From Prevotellaceae bacterium (GTDB lineage Bacteria; Bacteroidota; Bacteroidia; Bacteroidales; Paludibacteraceae): DNA of 44,061 bases. The translations under genes and the position numbers were made by a program. Shown here one piece after another: positions 1 to 7,069 of this stretch (the first letter of the stretch is position 1; every line of letters begins with the position of its first letter). Below the pieces are notes generated by a model that ran no database searches, was not told the origin of the DNA, and saw only the letters and a program-made list of their open reading frames with translations. The stretch covers positions 1 to 44,061 of the forward strand of contig JAISVR010000017.1 of NCBI GenBank assembly GCA_031271465.1. Reading direction: 5' to 3'.

Positions 1-462
1 GTGTATAATCTGAAACGCAGCGATGTGAAAGACGGTCATATCGAGATTACCACCGTCAAAACAGCAGATAGTTTGATTATAGAGTTGAATAACCACAGTA
101 AAACTATTCTTGAGAAATATAAGGAGATTGCTTTTGAAAACGACAAGGTATTGCCGGTTATTTCCAATCAGAAAATGAACGACTATCTGAAAGAGCTTGG
201 CGAATTGGCGGGAATAAACGAGCCTGTACGGGAGACTTATTACAAAGGCAACCAACGCATTGATGAAGTTACGCCGAAATACGCACTGCTCGGAACGCAC
301 GCCGGTCGCCGTACTTTTATTTGCAATGCACTTTCTTTGGGTATTCCGCCGCAGGTAGTAATGAAATGGACGGGACATAACGACTATAAGGCAATGAAGC
401 CCTACATTGACATTGCCGATGATATCAAGGTCAGTGCGATGGATAAGTTTAACCAACTTTAG
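1..462 (+). CDS. Tyrosine recombinase (integrase), C-terminal part
   Basis: This is the catalytic end of a phage-type site-specific recombinase, cut by the left edge of the window; the GTG at base 1 is probably an internal codon. The second half holds the family's active-site pattern: HAGRR (His100, Arg103), then GH (His126) and the nucleophile Tyr135 in AMKPY. The other catalytic Arg and the SAM-like N-terminal domain must lie upstream. In Bacteroidales, integrases of this type sit at one end of mobilisable elements and integrate into tRNA 3' ends or other short sites. The DUF3853 and relaxase genes that follow fit an integrative mobilisable element. I infer that it moves the region to the right of it, but the partner attachment sites are not visible here. 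Confidence 0.9.
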   Translation: MYNLKRSDVKDGHIEITTVKTADSLIIELNNHSKTILEKYKEIAFENDKVLPVISNQKMNDYLKELGELAGINEPVRETYYKGNQRIDEVTPKYALLGTHAGRRTFICNALSLGIPPQVVMKWTGHNDYKAMKPYIDIADDIKVSAMDKFNQL

Positions 463-525
463 TTTTCAGAAGATTATGAGTATATTTGCAAAGATTTTAA
501 TTTCAAGTTTAAAAAAGTACGATAT

Positions 526-1650
526 ATGAATTTTGATGAACTGGTAAAAAACATAGAGCAGGTTTCAACGGTCTTGAAGCAAAGCGTAAATGTCTCTATC
601 AATACACATACTACGGCTCGTAACTGGTTGGTTGGATTCTATATCGTAGAATTCGAACAAAACGGAGAGAATAGAGCGGAATATGGTTCAAAACTATTGG
701 AAAAACTGTCAAATAAGCTGAATATAAAAGGTTTATCAAAAACCAATCTGAAATTATTCAGACAGTTCTATCTTACATATCCTCAAATTGCAACGATTTT
801 CTCGTCCAAACTTCTTCCCGGAATAAGTCAGACAGTGTCTGACCAATTGGGGTTACCAATAACAGAAAAACTTCCGGAACAAATAAGTCAGACAGTGTCT
901 GACCAATTTGTGATTGGTGTTCCGGCAGACAAATTGATTCAGAAACTATCTTTTTCTCACTTTGTAGAATTATTGCCAATAGATGATTTTGTTAAGCGCA
1001 CTTTCTATGAGGTCGAATGTATAAAAGGGACTTGGGATGTCAGAGAGTTAAGGCGACAAATAAACAGTTTGTATTACGAGCGTAGTGGACTAAGTCGGAA
1101 ACCGGAATTATTAAGCAGTATCGTACAGCAAAATACTATAAAGAAACCGGATGCTCTTGATACGATAAAATCCCCATATACTTTTGAGTTCTTGGGATTA
1201 AAAAGTCAAGATGTAGTTTATGAATCGGATTTAGAGCAAGCATTAATAGACCATTTAGAAGCATTTATGCTCGAACTTGGTCATGGATTTTGTTTTGAAG
1301 CAAAACAGAAACGCATTATCATCGGAGAAAAATGCTACTTCTGTGATTTGGTTTTTTATAATCGTGTTTTGAAGTGCCATGTATTAGTGGAGTTGAAAGT
1401 CGATGAGTTTACTTACGAACATATTGGACAACTCAAAACGTATGTAAACTACTACCGGAAAGAAGTTATGCTGCCGGATGATAATCCTCCCATAGGTATT
1501 TTGCTCGTAACAAATAAGGATAATGCATTGGTGGAATATGCAATGGCAGATAATGATAAAGACATTTTCGTTTCAAAATACTTACTGGAGCTTCCAACTA
1601 AGGAACAGTTGATTAAGTTTATTAATCAGGAAACCAATAAGTTTGATTGA
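526..1650 (+). CDS. DUF1016 / YhcG-like PD-(D/E)xK nuclease-family protein
   Basis: The 374-residue protein has the two-part layout of the DUF1016 (YhcG) family: a helical N-terminal DNA-binding-like domain (about residues 1-110) and a C-terminal PD-(D/E)xK domain (about 235-370). The latter shows CDLVFYN and VELKVDEF, which supply the Asp and the ExK of the nuclease fold. The family is common in mobile and defence regions, but its substrate is not settled. The linker holds two copies of ISQTVSDQ, each encoded by an identical 27-base segment containing a perfect palindrome (see findings). It follows the integrase by 63 bases on the same strand and is probably cargo of the element. Family call is firm; activity is inferred. 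Confidence 0.85.
   Translation: MNFDELVKNIEQVSTVLKQSVNVSINTHTTARNWLVGFYIVEFEQNGENRAEYGSKLLEKLSNKLNIKGLSKTNLKLFRQFYLTYPQIATIFSSKLLPGISQTVSDQLGLPITEKLPEQISQTVSDQFVIGVPADKLIQKLSFSHFVELLPIDDFVKRTFYEVECIKGTWDVRELRRQINSLYYERSGLSRKPELLSSIVQQNTIKKPDALDTIKSPYTFEFLGLKSQDVVYESDLEQALIDHLEAFMLELGHGFCFEAKQKRIIIGEKCYFCDLVFYNRVLKCHVLVELKVDEFTYEHIGQLKTYVNYYRKEVMLPDDNPPIGILLVTNKDNALVEYAMADNDKDIFVSKYLLELPTKEQLIKFINQETNKFD
822..908. repeat. Two 27-base direct repeats, each with a 17-base palindrome, inside the DUF1016 gene
   Basis: Bases 822-848 and 882-908 are identical and exactly 60 bases (20 codons) apart, so the frame is kept. Each contains GTCAGACAGTGTCTGAC (827-843 and 887-903), a palindrome around one central base. 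They fall in the linker between the two DUF1016 domains. Confidence 0.85.
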
Positions 1651-1887
1651 TTTTCAACAGTAGTGTACCTGAAATCTGCTACTATCACAATCTTAAATAT
1701 AACGCACTGATTATCAATAATATAAAATCTAATCGCCTATCCCTTTGTCCGCCACCTAAGACAAAACCAAGACACCATACAGCCAAAAACACCCTCAAAA
1801 AAACTTTTTTCGCTTTGCGAAGCAAATTTGCGACAAAGCATAGCCAAATTTGGACACAACTAATTGTGTATTAGAATATTAAAATAT

Positions 1888-1918
1888 CGTATCATATCTT
1901 TGCTCCCAAAATGATACG
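1888..1918 (+). promoter_or_regulatory. Promoter -7 box enclosed by an inverted repeat, upstream of the DUF3853 gene
   Basis: TATCTTTG (1895-1902) matches the Bacteroidales -7 consensus TAnnTTTG; no good -33 TTTG is seen. It is flanked by CGTATCAT (1888-1895) and ATGATACG (1911-1918), perfect reverse complements, and the right arm ends two bases before the ATG at 1921. Because the left arm overlaps the -7 box, a DNA operator is more likely than an RNA hairpin. The rest of the gap 1651-1920 holds a near-palindrome around 1810-1845 and no convincing gene. Confidence 0.6.
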
Positions 1919-1920
1919 TT

Positions 1921-2223
1921 ATGAATATCCGTGAATTAAAAGAAAAGCCTATTTGGCAAATGACCGGCGAAGAATTACTTTGCCTGTTACAGAGCGAGGG
2001 AGTAAAGGAACAAGTTGTAACACCTGCAATAGATACCTCCAAGAAATATGTGTATGGAATAGTGGGCATCGCCCGCCTGTTCGGGTGCAGTATGCCGACT
2101 GCTAACCGCATTAAGAAAAGCGGAAAGATAGACAGGGCAATTACTCAAATCGGGCGGAAGATTATTGTCGATGCAGACCTTGCCCTTGAATTGGCAGGAC
2201 GGAAAACAGGCGGGAGAAAGTAG
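1921..2223 (+). CDS. DUF3853-family excisionase-like HTH protein
   Basis: This 100-residue protein resembles the DUF3853 family found near the front of Bacteroides mobilisable elements. Residues about 45-75 (YGIVGIARLFGCSMPTANRI) form a winged-helix/MerR-like helix-turn-helix of the kind used by excisionases, followed by a short wing (GRKIIVDADLAL). I infer that it acts as a recombination directionality factor or as a local regulator for the integrase and mobilisation genes. It has its own promoter with an inverted-repeat operator, and three bases separate it from the next gene, so the two are probably co-transcribed. Family assignment rests on sequence memory of the conserved HTH stretch. 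Confidence 0.8.
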   Translation: MNIRELKEKPIWQMTGEELLCLLQSEGVKEQVVTPAIDTSKKYVYGIVGIARLFGCSMPTANRIKKSGKIDRAITQIGRKIIVDADLALELAGRKTGGRK

Positions 2224-2226
2224 GCG

Positions 2227-2505
2227 ATGGAAAACGCTAAACAATCCCCGCCTGTTCCATCGGTCAGTTTTGCCGAATTGTGGCACAATGCCCGATTACA
2301 GGTTATCGGCAGTTATAAGGAGAAGTATTGTTATTTGGATAACGACAAGGGAGGAACTTCCGCCTATCAGGAAATACAAAAGAAGTATGGGTCTAATGTG
2401 TTGGACAGGTCAATCCATTACAACGAATACAAAGACCTGAACGACTACCTGTGTGGCAAAAAACTGCTTCTGAAAAAGCAGATGCGTAAAGGATTCAAAC
2501 CGTAA
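2227..2505 (+). CDS. Small hypothetical protein of the mobilisation region
   Basis: A 92-residue, mildly basic protein beginning three bases after the DUF3853 stop. I do not recognise a domain. The C-terminus is lysine-rich (KKLLLKKQMRKGFKP), which would suit nucleic-acid contact, and there is no signal peptide or membrane segment. Its place between an excisionase-like gene and the oriT/relaxase block suggests an accessory role in mobilisation (a MobC-like or regulatory function), but this is inference from position only. A different-frame reading at 2165-2440 overlaps it and looks like a shadow. Confidence 0.6.
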   Translation: MENAKQSPPVPSVSFAELWHNARLQVIGSYKEKYCYLDNDKGGTSAYQEIQKKYGSNVLDRSIHYNEYKDLNDYLCGKKLLLKKQMRKGFKP

Positions 2506-2543
2506 GCGTCTTTGCCGCCGGGACATTTTTTCAAAATGCCATA

Positions 2544-2623
2544 GCTTATTAGGGCATTTTCTTCACGCTCCGTTGCCCTGCGCTAAAAATGCCCCAATAA
2601 GCCAAAGGGATTCACCCCTTTGG
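2544..2623. other. Candidate origin of transfer (oriT): two hairpins upstream of the relaxase
   Basis: A 17-base arm at 2544-2560 (GCTTATTAGGGCATTTT) pairs with 2586-2602 with one mismatch, enclosing a 25-base GC-richer loop. A second hairpin follows at once, CCAAAGGG (2602-2609) with CCCTTTGG (2616-2623). They lie 58-137 bases before the relaxase start. Relaxases of this class usually nick at an inverted repeat just upstream of their own gene, so this is the best oriT candidate; the nick site cannot be read from sequence alone. Confidence 0.5.
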
Positions 2624-2680
2624 AAACCCCGAAGACTTCTCTGAAAGGAAGTCGTTTATAAACTTTCAACAATATAAAAT

Positions 2681-3898
2681 ATGGGATTCGCAGTTCTTCA
2701 TTTAGATAAAGCACAAGGTAATGATGCGGCTATGTCTTCACATATCGAACGGACAATTGACCCGAAAAATGCGGATAAAAACCGTACGCTTTTGAATCGA
2801 GAGTTGCTGACTTTTTCCGATGGAGTTGCCAACCGTACAGAAGCTATTCAACACCGGATAGAGAATGCGGGTATCACCCGCAAAATCGGTAAAAATCAAG
2901 TCAGGGCAATTCGTATAATGTTAAGCGGAACGCACGAGGTTATGAAAGATATTGAGGCGGGTGGTAAGTTGGATAATTGGTGTAATGATAATATTAACTG
3001 GCTCCATAAAACATTTGGCGAAGCAAACCTTGTTTCCGCAGTTCTGCATCTGGACGAAAAAACGCCTCATATTCACGCAACCGTTGTGCCGGTTGTAACA
3101 GGCGAAAGACGCAAAGCCAACAAACAACAATCCGAAATCCAAAGAAAATATAAAAAGAAAACCGCAAATACTGCCCGCCTTTGTGCGGATGATGTGATGG
3201 CTCGCAATAAACTGAAAGAATATCAGAACAGTTACGCCCAAGCAATGAATAAGTACGGACTTCATCGCGGCATCGAAGGTTCGGAAGCAAAGCATATTTC
3301 TACGCAACAATTTTACAGGGATTTGTTTGTTCAAAATGAAACTTTGAAAGAAAACATAGAAACATTACAAGAAGAAAAGGCGGATGTGTATGAAAGTGTT
3401 CGCGAAATGTATGACCAAAAAGATGAGGCGCAAGGTAAATTTCTCAATATGCACGAACACTTGCAGCAAAAGACGAAGGAACTTAATGTGATTGAAAGTA
3501 AACTTCAAAAAGCCAAACTGGATTATGAGCCTTACAAAGCACAGGAAGAGTTGAACTTCATACACAAACTATTTCCCAATATGAAAGAAAATCTACGGAT
3601 TGCGGATTTATGCAAAAAGATAGGGCTTACTCTCGAAAACATCAAAATGTTACTTACAGGCAAAACACTAACTGCGAAATCTTTTTCTTTCTTTTCGCCG
3701 GAACATAATCAGAAATTCAAGGCAGAAGAAATAAAATTGAAAATTGAAAAGGAACAAGAACTTGATAATCCGAACAGGCTCAAATTAAGTCTGAATGGGA
3801 GGGATATTTTGGTGTGGTTTAGGGAAAGGTATAGAGAAATAAGAGAGGTAAGGCAACAGACAAACAATCTACGAAAGAATAAGGGGTTTAAGATATAA
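2681..3898 (+). CDS. MobV-type relaxase (Pre/Mob family)
   Basis: This 405-residue protein is a plasmid-mobilisation relaxase of the MobV (Pre/Mob) family. It would nick oriT and lead the strand into a recipient with help from a conjugative element elsewhere. The N-terminus (GFAVLHLDKAQGN) and the metal-binding motif HLDEKTPHIH (residues 123-132, with His130 and His132) are those of the family. From about residue 205 to 290 there is a heptad-rich, highly charged coiled coil (ETLKENIETLQEEKADVYES onward), followed by a basic tail, as in other Bacteroides mobilisation proteins. The ATG at 2681 is chosen because the conserved motif I begins directly after it. No type IV coupling protein is present, so the element is mobilisable rather than self-transmissible in what is visible. 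Confidence 0.92.
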   Translation: MGFAVLHLDKAQGNDAAMSSHIERTIDPKNADKNRTLLNRELLTFSDGVANRTEAIQHRIENAGITRKIGKNQVRAIRIMLSGTHEVMKDIEAGGKLDNWCNDNINWLHKTFGEANLVSAVLHLDEKTPHIHATVVPVVTGERRKANKQQSEIQRKYKKKTANTARLCADDVMARNKLKEYQNSYAQAMNKYGLHRGIEGSEAKHISTQQFYRDLFVQNETLKENIETLQEEKADVYESVREMYDQKDEAQGKFLNMHEHLQQKTKELNVIESKLQKAKLDYEPYKAQEELNFIHKLFPNMKENLRIADLCKKIGLTLENIKMLLTGKTLTAKSFSFFSPEHNQKFKAEEIKLKIEKEQELDNPNRLKLSLNGRDILVWFRERYREIREVRQQTNNLRKNKGFKI

Positions 3899-3956
3899 AG
3901 CAAGAAAATATTCTATCTACTAAATCTTGTTTGTACAAAAAAAATCAATATTTTTT

Positions 3957-3988
3957 TCTGATTATTTCAAAGATAATTTTTAATTTTG
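3957..3988 (+). promoter_or_regulatory. Promoter of the structured RNA / symE leader
   Basis: TAATTTTG (3981-3988) fits the -7 consensus TAnnTTTG. TCTG (3957-3960), 20 bases upstream, is one base off the -33 TTTG. Transcription would begin around 3992-3995, which is where the first paired strand of the structured RNA begins. Confidence 0.6.
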
Positions 3989-3992
3989 CCTC

Positions 3993-4154
3993 GCATTCCA
4001 TTCTTTAAGGGCGAGACGGCTCGCCAAATAGTTGCGGGCATTTTTTATGTCTGTACATAAGTAATATGGCGGTTCTATACCCCCGTGTGGTGCATTAATG
4101 TGCCCACTGCCCTTAGAGGTGGAATGCAACGGGAAAGGTAGAACCGTTTTTTTT
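3993..4154 (+). ncRNA. Structured RNA with pseudoknot, upstream of symE
   Basis: Complementary segments define a compact fold. P1 is GCATTCCA (3993-4000) with TGGAATGC (4120-4127). P2 is TAAGGGC (4006-4012) with GCCCTTA (4109-4115). A hairpin GGCGAG/CTCGCC (4010-4015/4020-4025) overlaps the end of P2. GGGCA (4036-4040) can pair with TGCCC (4101-4105). CGGTTCTA (4070-4077) pairs with TAGAACCG (4139-4146), crossing P1/P2 and so forming a pseudoknot, and CCCGT (4082-4086) with ACGGG (4129-4133) extends it. Eight T residues follow (4147-4154), as in an intrinsic terminator. The RNA could be a free ~160-nt transcript or the leader of symE. Leaders of this look occur near Bacteroides SymE genes as far as I recall; I cannot assign an Rfam family. 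Confidence 0.6.
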
Positions 4155-4180
4155 CTGTCGTAATTTTAATTATTTCTGTT

Positions 4181-4489
4181 ATGCATTCCACAGAGAAAAA
4201 TCAAAGTAAAGAAAAGAGAACCACCCCGGTTCCGACCTTTAAAAGGGTAGTCCAAAAACAAAAAGAAGAGTCCATTCATTTGCGTGCTGAAACTCCGACT
4301 GTACGCTATCTCAAGTTGCAACCTTTTTACCGGAGATTGTCCGGTTTGAACAGTTCGTTGAAAATTGTTCCGGAACTTCGCCTTTGTGGTAACTGGCTTG
4401 AGACTGCGGGCTTCCTGCCGGAGGAGTATGTGAGTGTTACGGTGATGGAAGGCTTGTTGGTGATACGGTCAACGGCATTGATAAAGTAA
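4181..4489 (+). CDS. SymE-family toxin-like protein
   Basis: This 102-residue protein carries a SymE-type domain at its C-terminus: PELRLCGNWLETAGF, then EEYVSVTVMEGLLVIR, which is the AbrB-like swapped-hairpin core of the family. E. coli SymE is an SOS-induced type I toxin repressed by the antisense RNA SymR, and it condenses the nucleoid or affects RNA. The first 60 residues here are basic and unstructured. The gene lies 26 bases after the U-run of a structured RNA, and its start codon is inside a 10-base segment (4182-4191) complementary to 4119-4128 of that RNA, so translation may be controlled by RNA folding. No antisense gene is evident. In Bacteroidales elements such genes are frequent cargo; toxicity is not established. 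Confidence 0.82.
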   Translation: MHSTEKNQSKEKRTTPVPTFKRVVQKQKEESIHLRAETPTVRYLKLQPFYRRLSGLNSSLKIVPELRLCGNWLETAGFLPEEYVSVTVMEGLLVIRSTALIK

Positions 4490-4539
4490 GTTTTAATTTC
4501 TTTTCATCCTGTTCACAAAGTTATATTCCAAGAAAAAAC

Positions 4540-4614
4540 GGCAAGCCCAAGCCTCCGGTTTCCCAACATTTCTTCCTTTCTTGCAGAAAGTGTAAATGTT
4601 GGGAAAGGCTTGCC
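4540..4614. terminator. Long palindromic terminator between symE and the XRE gene
   Basis: The right arm AAATGTTGGGAAAGGCTTGCC (4594-4614) pairs with GGCAAGCC (4540-4547) and TTTCCCAACATTT (4559-4571), with an 11-base bulge. T-rich sequence follows. It lies between convergent genes and would stop both. It shares its outer sequence with the hairpin at 6453-6492. Confidence 0.65.
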
Positions 4615-4718
4615 TTATTTTTCTTTCCATAAAGAGGGCGTTTACAAGATGTGAAAGGAATGGAGTATTCAAAGGGAAAAGAGAAAGCAAAATTGAAACG
4701 CAGACAAGAAGAAATCGC

Positions 4719-4949
4719 TTAAAAGTCTTTCAGAAATTCACTCAAACTCATATCAAACGCTTTACAAATTCGAGCCAACGTAAACAATTTAATACTTCTT
4801 CTTCCGTTTTCGATGCGACCTATATTGTTTTTCTCCATATCGCATTTATCGGCAAGTTGCAATTGAGTAATGTTCTTTTCCTCCCTTAATTGCTTTATTT
4901 TCAAACCGACTTTTATGGAGAATTGATCTTCCTGCATCATTTTTTGCAA
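4719..4949 (-). CDS. XRE-family HTH transcriptional regulator
   Basis: A 76-residue single-domain regulator with a Cro/C1-type helix-turn-helix: residues about 14-68, with LREEKNITQLQLADKCDMEK as helices 1-3 and NNIGRIENGRRS as the recognition part. It ends with a short helix (LSEFLKDF). Such minimal XRE proteins are dimeric DNA-binding repressors. It is divergent from the secreted-protein gene at 5067, and the promoter of that gene (4956-4986) begins only seven bases from this start codon, so the regulator may well repress its neighbour and itself. The start could be Met1, Met4 or Met5. Confidence 0.88.
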   Translation of the reverse strand: MQKMMQEDQFSIKVGLKIKQLREEKNITQLQLADKCDMEKNNIGRIENGRRSIKLFTLARICKAFDMSLSEFLKDF

Positions 4950-4955
4950 TTGTTA

Positions 4956-4986
4956 TTTGGATTACAAAGATTATTGTTTATTTTTG
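4956..4986 (+). promoter_or_regulatory. Promoter of the secreted-protein gene
   Basis: TTTG (4956-4959), 19 bases, TATTTTTG (4979-4986): a full match to the Bacteroidales vegetative promoter TTTG-N19-TAnnTTTG. It sits in the divergent gap next to the XRE start. A leader of about 75 nt would follow. Confidence 0.75.
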
Positions 4987-5066
4987 CACAAAAGCAATCC
5001 GAATGGATTGCTTAAAATAATCTATTTCTCAAGAATAAATCATTACTAACCTTAAATTTTATTATC

Positions 5067-6404
5067 ATGAAAACACTAAGAAAAACCTTTTTGGCAACAA
5101 TGGTAGTCTTTGTTGCAGTTTCACAGAGCTTTGCAAGCATCAGCAATGTGACGGTGAGTCCGTCGTATCTTTGTACGGATGTGACTATTCAGGCAACGGT
5201 AACGCCGACTTTCGGAAATCTGGAGTCTGTAACTTTATGTTTCAGGCAATACTTAACAGTCAGCGTCTTTATTGATATTGACATGCAGCCATGTACTGGG
5301 CCTGCGAATACTTATTGTGCTACTATACCGGCTGCTGCTTTTCAAGAGAATTGGGGTGTACAATGGTTTATTGCAGCAAAAGAAGAGTCCGGATTACTTC
5401 AGTTTAATGGGACTTCCGAGAGTCCTAATCATATTTTTCCGTTACCGTCAAAACCTAATCCTAAGACCAAAGAAATGACGTTGCATATTGAGCGTGAAAA
5501 GTTTTATGCTAATTGCAAGCCTGTTGATACGGAAGAGGTGTCAAAGTATAACGGATTAAGATTAAAGGCTTATTTTGAAAATGATTGTGGTGAGTTGGAA
5601 GAGAATTCCGAATATTACGATATACAGGGGGATGAAAATGAGTTTGTTCTCAAATTGTATGGCGACAGCGACCCTAATGATGGAGTCAAGAATGGTTTTT
5701 ATGAGGGGGATAAGATTGTATTAAAGGTTATTACTCTTAAAAACGGATATGATTATTATTTTAGTGATGGGCAATCTCATCATTTTGTCTATCAGACAAA
5801 TAATGATATTAGTGTAGAGGATGACTTGGTTTTATGGACTGCATCGGTAATTGAAATCACGGGCAATAATCAGGTTATTGAATCCGGTGCAACCAGCGCC
5901 AGTATTGCCAATGGTACGGATTTCGGTAAAAGTAATCTGCCTGTTTCGCAAAGTTTTACTGTTAGTGCTTCCGGATGCAATGTTTTGTATATTAGCTCTA
6001 TTAGAATTGATGATAATGTCAATTTCTCCGTATCGGGTATTCCTAACAGTACACGGATGGATGTGGGGGAAACAAATACTTTTACTGTTACTTACAATGG
6101 TACAACGACTGCTACGACTACTGTTCGCGTGTATAATAATTCTGCTGATATTCCGCTTTATACTTTTTCTGTTACGGGTGAGTATGATGCCAATCTTACG
6201 GCGGTAGAGACAACGGAAGTGGATGAAGTTGTTGTTTACGTAAAGAATCGAACTATCATGGTAGAGAATGCGTCTGAACCGGTATCTGTTTTTGATGGTT
6301 TCGGGCGTTGTATTGCTATGGGAGAATCTTCTGTTATTGTGCCGCAGGCGGGGATTTATGTTGTGAAATCTGGGGAATGGGTGGAAAAGGTGATGGTGCG
6401 GTAA
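5067..6404 (+). CDS. Secreted protein with choice-of-anchor-D-like domain and C-terminal sorting-type domain
   Basis: This is a 445-residue exported protein. A signal peptide is clear (basic start MKTLRK, hydrophobic core, likely cleavage after SQSFA, residue 23). Residues about 265-378 (ATSASIANGTDFGKSNLPVS, later FTVTYNGTTTATTTVRVYNN) look like the Ig-like choice-of-anchor D/ASH fold. The last 60 residues (VYVKNRTIMVENASEPVSVF, ending GIYVVKSGEWVEKVMVR) have the pattern of T9SS C-terminal domains that direct passage over the outer membrane and surface attachment. The N-terminal 24-130 region is Cys-containing beta-rich sequence I do not recognise. It is transcribed alone, between an XRE regulator and a strong hairpin terminator. 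Function at the surface is unknown. Confidence 0.75.
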   Translation: MKTLRKTFLATMVVFVAVSQSFASISNVTVSPSYLCTDVTIQATVTPTFGNLESVTLCFRQYLTVSVFIDIDMQPCTGPANTYCATIPAAAFQENWGVQWFIAAKEESGLLQFNGTSESPNHIFPLPSKPNPKTKEMTLHIEREKFYANCKPVDTEEVSKYNGLRLKAYFENDCGELEENSEYYDIQGDENEFVLKLYGDSDPNDGVKNGFYEGDKIVLKVITLKNGYDYYFSDGQSHHFVYQTNNDISVEDDLVLWTASVIEITGNNQVIESGATSASIANGTDFGKSNLPVSQSFTVSASGCNVLYISSIRIDDNVNFSVSGIPNSTRMDVGETNTFTVTYNGTTTATTTVRVYNNSADIPLYTFSVTGEYDANLTAVETTEVDEVVVYVKNRTIMVENASEPVSVFDGFGRCIAMGESSVIVPQAGIYVVKSGEWVEKVMVR

Positions 6405-6452
6405 ATTCTTTTTCATATTTTCTACAAAAATATACGCCAAGAAACGGCAAGT

Positions 6453-6492
6453 CCAAGCCTTTCCTTACATTTAAATGTAAAGAAAGGCTTGG
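6453..6492 (+). terminator. Near-perfect 20-base-arm hairpin terminator
   Basis: CCAAGCCTTTCCTTACATTT (6453-6472) pairs with 6473-6492 at 19 of 20 positions with no separate loop, and TTTTT follows at 6500. It ends the secreted-protein transcript. The flanking bases (CCAAGAAA...CGGCAAG before it) repeat those before the 4540-4614 palindrome. Confidence 0.75.
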
Positions 6493-6674
6493 CTGATAAT
6501 TTTTGATGGTGTTAAAAATGCGTCTAAGTCAGACAGAAATGCATAAAACAGGAACCTTTTATCAATATTAGGATTATAAACAATGAAACACTTAAATATC
6601 ACTGAAAAATTATACTTTTATACCGAGAAAGAAATGAATATCAAATTGTCTTAAAAGTATAAAATTATACAAAT

Positions 6675-7058
6675 ATAAAAAAATTTCTTATTTTTATTGG
6701 TGGCTTTGTCGCAGGAATATTGGCAACAATTTTTGTCGCAGTTTTAATTAATACTACGAATCAATCTAATAATGGTTTCTATGGACTAACGATATTCCCA
6801 GAAAAAGGTGAATGTATAACAACAAGTGGCGAAATAGAAGTTTTTCAAGTTTTGGAACCACATATAGCATTAGCAAGAACCGGCGATATTTTTGACGGAA
6901 TAGTTGTATTGATTCTTAATTACGATGGTAAGTCGTATTATGATGACCAAAAAATAAAAGTTCCTACCAATAAATGCGCAAGACAAATTGGAACATATCA
7001 GTATACCACGAGACAAGATGGATTCGAAAAAACTGTCCCTGCAATCGTAATTGAGTGA
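6675..7058 (+). CDS. Small membrane-anchored protein with apparent ATA start codon
   Basis: The first standard start is TTG at 6720, but the frame stays open back to a stop at 6660. Starting at ATA (6675-6677) gives a classical membrane anchor: a KKF start followed by LIFIGGFVAGILATIFVAVL and then the soluble part. Starting at TTG would cut this helix in half. I therefore take 6675 as the ancestral start, with ATG changed to ATA, either a real rare start or a mutation that weakens expression. The soluble domain (GLTIFPEKGECITTSGEIEV and CARQIGTYQYTT) resembles a hypothetical protein common in Bacteroides; its role is unknown. It ends 11 bases before the HNH gene. Confidence 0.6.
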   Translation: MKKFLIFIGGFVAGILATIFVAVLINTTNQSNNGFYGLTIFPEKGECITTSGEIEVFQVLEPHIALARTGDIFDGIVVLILNYDGKSYYDDQKIKVPTNKCARQIGTYQYTTRQDGFEKTVPAIVIE

Positions 7059-7069
7059 TATAAAATGTT

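Noticed and set aside
1647-1874. A 75-codon frame after the DUF1016 gene
   Set aside because: No domain, overlaps the DUF1016 stop and runs through a palindrome; looks like chance.
3993-4154. Retron or reverse-transcriptase-linked RNA
   Set aside because: No reverse transcriptase gene is near, and the RNA is tied by position to symE.
4181-4489. Antisense SymR-type RNA gene for symE
   Set aside because: No convincing minus-strand promoter was found within or just after the symE start region.
4540-4614. Integron attC site
   Set aside because: GTTGGGA and CCCAAC look similar to the core sites, but the R-box consensus RYYYAAC fails and no integron integrase is present.
5832-6440. A 202-codon minus-strand frame
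   Set aside because: Opposite the secreted-protein gene; composition rich in Asn/Ile/Arg typical of an antisense shadow.
6583-6654. A 23-residue frame beginning MKHLNITEKL
   Set aside because: Could be a leader peptide or the remnant of a gene, but it is very short, without a promoter match, and overlaps an 11-base inverted repeat (6610-6620/6652-6662).
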